This document shows, in pieces, positions 5,342 to 7,295 of a stretch of DNA of 7,295 nt. The notes under the pieces were generated by a model, which saw only the letters and a list, made by a program, of their open reading frames with translations, made no database searches and was not told the origin of the DNA. The stretch lies in contig DENY01000062.1 in assembly GCA_002359825.1 (NCBI GenBank), positions 4,732 through 12,026 on the forward strand, written 5' to 3'. Every line of letters starts with the position of its first letter. Position 1 is the first letter of the stretch. Made by a program: the position numbers and the translations under genes. Source of the stretch: Bacteroidales bacterium UBA2632 (lineage in GTDB: Bacteria; Bacteroidota; Bacteroidia; Bacteroidales; Dysgonomonadaceae).

Positions 5342-6727
5342 TTATTTCTCCACTGGTAAATCAAAGATACTTTCTTTATACTGAAATGAAGCTTCAAACT
5401 TCTTTGCAAGCGAAGATAGTTTTTGTATGACTTCGGGAAGCTGATCCGAAAGATTGAAGTTTTCTCCAGGGTCTTCATTCGTATCATATAATAGAGGAAT
5501 AGCATGATTTACTATTTTCTTGCGTGGATAGGCAATAGCTGAAGAGAAATGCATTTTGTACTGATTACTTTTAATGGCATGTAAATTGCTCCCTTTATAA
5601 AAATAAAAAACCTGACGAGGACTTTCCTCCTTTTCGAGTAATGTCTGCTTTAAGCTATAGCCATCATATACTCTATCTTGGGGTAGTTCTATTCCAGCCA
5701 TATCACAAAATGTTGGTACTATATCCAATGTGCTCCCCATATCAGAAATCAGAGAAGGTTGAACCATATCTCCCCAAATAATGCAAGGAACTCTAAATCC
5801 TCCTTCAAAGGACGAACCCTTTCCATCTTTCAGCAAACCTGCGGAACCTCCTTCTTGTTCGTAGATCAACCACGGACCATTATCAGATGTGAAGACAACA
5901 ATTGTGTTCTTGTCCAATCCATTCTTTACCAAAGACTCCATTATTTGAGCTACGCTTCAATCGATTTCTTCTACTGCATCACCATATTTACCTCGTACTG
6001 ACTTCCCTTCGAATGATGAAGAAGAATATAAAGGTATATGGGGCATAGGATGAGCCAAGTATAAGAAAAAAGGATCCTCTGTATGTTGTTCAATAAATGA
6101 AACTGCATATTCGGTAAGTCTCTTGGTTAATTGAGTTTGATCTGGTTCAGTTTCAATAATTTGCAATTGGTTGTAAAAAGGGAGTTCAAATTTGTAATTA
6201 GGGTTTCCCTTCAACTTCTGCTCGTTCCTGCTCATATCATTAGAAAAAGGTATTCCATAAAAGTAATCAAACCCATGATTAAGTGGGAGGTAGGGCTCTT
6301 TGTGTCCAAGATGCCATTTCCCAACACATGCTGTGGCATATCCTGATTGCTTTAAAAGGCTGGCTATTGTCAATTCTGACTCCGGAAGTCCTTGTGGTGA
6401 ATTGGGATATAGCACAACTTTATTATCACCATACATCCCTGTCCTCACACCCAGTCGGCCTGTCAATAAACCTGCTCGACTGGGCGAAGAGACTGATGCT
6501 GAAACATAAAAATTGGTCCATTTTTGTCCTTCACTTGCCATTTTATCTAAACTGGGCGTTTTTATAGTAGGATGGCCAAAACAAGACAAATCACCATAGC
6601 CTAAATCATCGCAAAATATTACGATGAAATTGGGTTTGTCTTTTTCAATCTCTGGTGTAACTTTAGCTACAGCATTGTATGAAACAAGGGGTGTAATAAG
6701 AAAAGGTAGTATTTTTGATGTTTTCAT
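5342..6727 (-). pseudogene. S1 family sulfatase (arylsulfatase A-type) interrupted by in-frame TGA
   Basis: The ATG at 6727-6725 gives a 461-codon frame, the size of an S1 sulfatase, ending in TAA at 5342-5344. The start is chosen because a signal peptide follows at once (KTSKILPFLITPLVSYNAVA); a TTG further upstream would overlap the preceding gene. Sulfatase marks are D40-D41 (FCDDLGYGD), S80-S81-P82-S83-R84 within SSPSRAGLLTGR, K137-W138-H139, H226 and H230 in HPMPH, and D282-N283 in TSDNGPW. The motif starts with Ser rather than Cys, so formylglycine would need an anaerobic sulfatase-maturating radical SAM enzyme. FEGGFRVP and KDGKG suggest an arylsulfatase A or GalNAc/Gal-sulfatase-like group acting on a sulfated glycan in the periplasm. 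Codon 257 (5959-5957) is TGA where homologues have Trp in EIDWSV; both sides are in the same frame. As read, the product stops before the DNG metal site and should be inactive. It lies 28 nt after another sulfatase gene. Confidence 0.85.
5957..5959 (-). other. Premature TGA in the sulfatase gene
   Basis: The codons read GAA ATC GAT TGA AGC GTA GCT CAA, that is E-I-D-stop-S-V-A-Q. Sulfatases typically have E-I-D-W-S-V-G-x here, so one G-to-A change of TGG explains the stop. All other Trp codons I checked in the window's genes are TGG. Confidence 0.85.
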
Positions 6728-6755
6728 TTTTGTAATATATTTCGGATTACACAAG

Positions 6756-7295
6756 TTATTTAAGATTATAGACGATCCCTAAATCATTGTCTCTCACTTC
6801 CTCTAATTTACTTTTAAGCTTCGCTTGAAATTCCTGAACAATGTCTTGAAACTGTGGATTGTTGGCCAAGTTGTTGTATTGTTTTGCATCATATTCCATA
6901 TTGTACAATTCCATACCCGACTTTGCATCTTCGCCATATTGAATGTATGCCCATTTGTTGGTGCGGAGCAAAAAAGCATGTACACCTTTGTGAACAGACA
7001 CTGAAAAGGCAACATCTCTTACTTTTGCAACAGGGTCATCCAATGTTTTGACAATGCTTTTTCCTTGCAGTTGAGATGATGCTTTGAGTCCTGCCAATTC
7101 TGCAACAGTGGGATATAAATCGAACAACTCTGTCAATGAGTGACAAACTCCTGGTTCTTTACCAGGCACTTTGATGATGAGTGGCACCCTAACGGATTCT
7201 TCGTGTAGGCTCACCTTCATCCAAAAGCGATGTTCTCCAAGATGGAAACCATGGTCGGAAGTAAATATTACAATTGTGTTATCCTCCAAACCTTC
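6756..7295 (-). CDS. S1 family sulfatase, iduronate-2-sulfatase-like, C-terminal part (runs off the right edge)
   Basis: The last 179 codons of a larger gene are present; the frame is open to base 7295 and ends in TAA at 6756-6758. An apparent start at 7289 is a TTG inside the coding region, so it is not used. The visible part opens with EGLEDNTIVIFTSDHGFHLG, which holds the Asp-His metal ligands of the S1 fold (D-H-G rather than the D-N-G of the next gene), then EHRFWMK, EESVRVPLIIKVPG and LFDLYPTVAELAGL. The order DHG-x-x-LGEH-x-x-W-x-K and the S-VRVPLII pattern are typical of iduronate-2-sulfatase-like members. The formylglycine motif and signal peptide lie outside the window. The substrate is probably a sulfated polysaccharide such as a glycosaminoglycan or algal glycan. 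It is followed after 28 nt by a second sulfatase, so the two are likely one operon with a promoter beyond the window. Confidence 0.9.
   Translation of the reverse strand, partial: EGLEDNTIVIFTSDHGFHLGEHRFWMKVSLHEESVRVPLIIKVPGKEPGVCHSLTELFDLYPTVAELAGLKASSQLQGKSIVKTLDDPVAKVRDVAFSVSVHKGVHAFLLRTNKWAYIQYGEDAKSGMELYNMEYDAKQYNNLANNPQFQDIVQEFQAKLKSKLEEVRDNDLGIVYNLK

Noticed and set aside
5957..5959. Reassignment of UGA to Trp
   Set aside because: All other Trp codons read in the window's genes are TGG, and no further in-frame TGA occurs, so a single mutation or error is simpler.
6131..6567. Overlapping plus-strand reading frames opposite the sulfatase gene
   Set aside because: They are in different frames opposite conserved sulfatase motifs and look like chance frames.

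Overview
The window looks like a piece of a Bacteroidota chromosome, probably an anaerobic or polysaccharide-degrading Bacteroidales-type organism. The reasons are AT-rich DNA, genes without Shine-Dalgarno sequences, several matches to the Bacteroidota -7 promoter element TAnnTTTG, a lipoprotein with an acidic stretch after the lipid cysteine, PepSY-like repeats of the kind common in this phylum, and tandem S1 sulfatases. The exact genus cannot be read from the sequence. Every gene I can support lies on the minus strand, so transcription runs from right to left.

From the right edge: the 3' end of an iduronate-2-sulfatase-like gene (6756-7295) is followed after 28 nt by a second, arylsulfatase A-type gene (5342-6727). 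The second gene is interrupted at codon 257 by an in-frame TGA exactly where sulfatases usually have the Trp of an E-I-D-W-S-V motif. Next comes a GC-rich, doubly palindromic REP-like element (about 5166-5292). A tyrosine phenol-lyase/tryptophanase family gene follows (3551-4999), with its own probable promoter and two 3' hairpins. It keeps the substrate-site residues of tyrosine phenol-lyase but has lost an Arg that contacts PLP.

A gene-free stretch (2973-3485) with nested inverted repeats precedes a lipoprotein gene (1546-2972) made of four PepSY-like units, formed by a 345-bp tandem duplication, plus a C-terminal domain that may be NigD-like. That gene is frameshifted at 2742-2763, where 13 nt are missing compared with its own duplicated copy. 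A clear intrinsic terminator (1451-1490) ends it. The left end holds an MscS-type mechanosensitive channel (329-1246) and, 43 nt downstream, the start of a pentapeptide-repeat protein that runs off the window.

The two sulfatases plausibly belong to one operon for sulfated polysaccharide or glycan breakdown. The other genes show no clear functional link to them or to each other. I do not see a convincing new multi-gene system. The points most worth a second look are the two broken genes, the atypical active site of the lyase, and the REP-like element.
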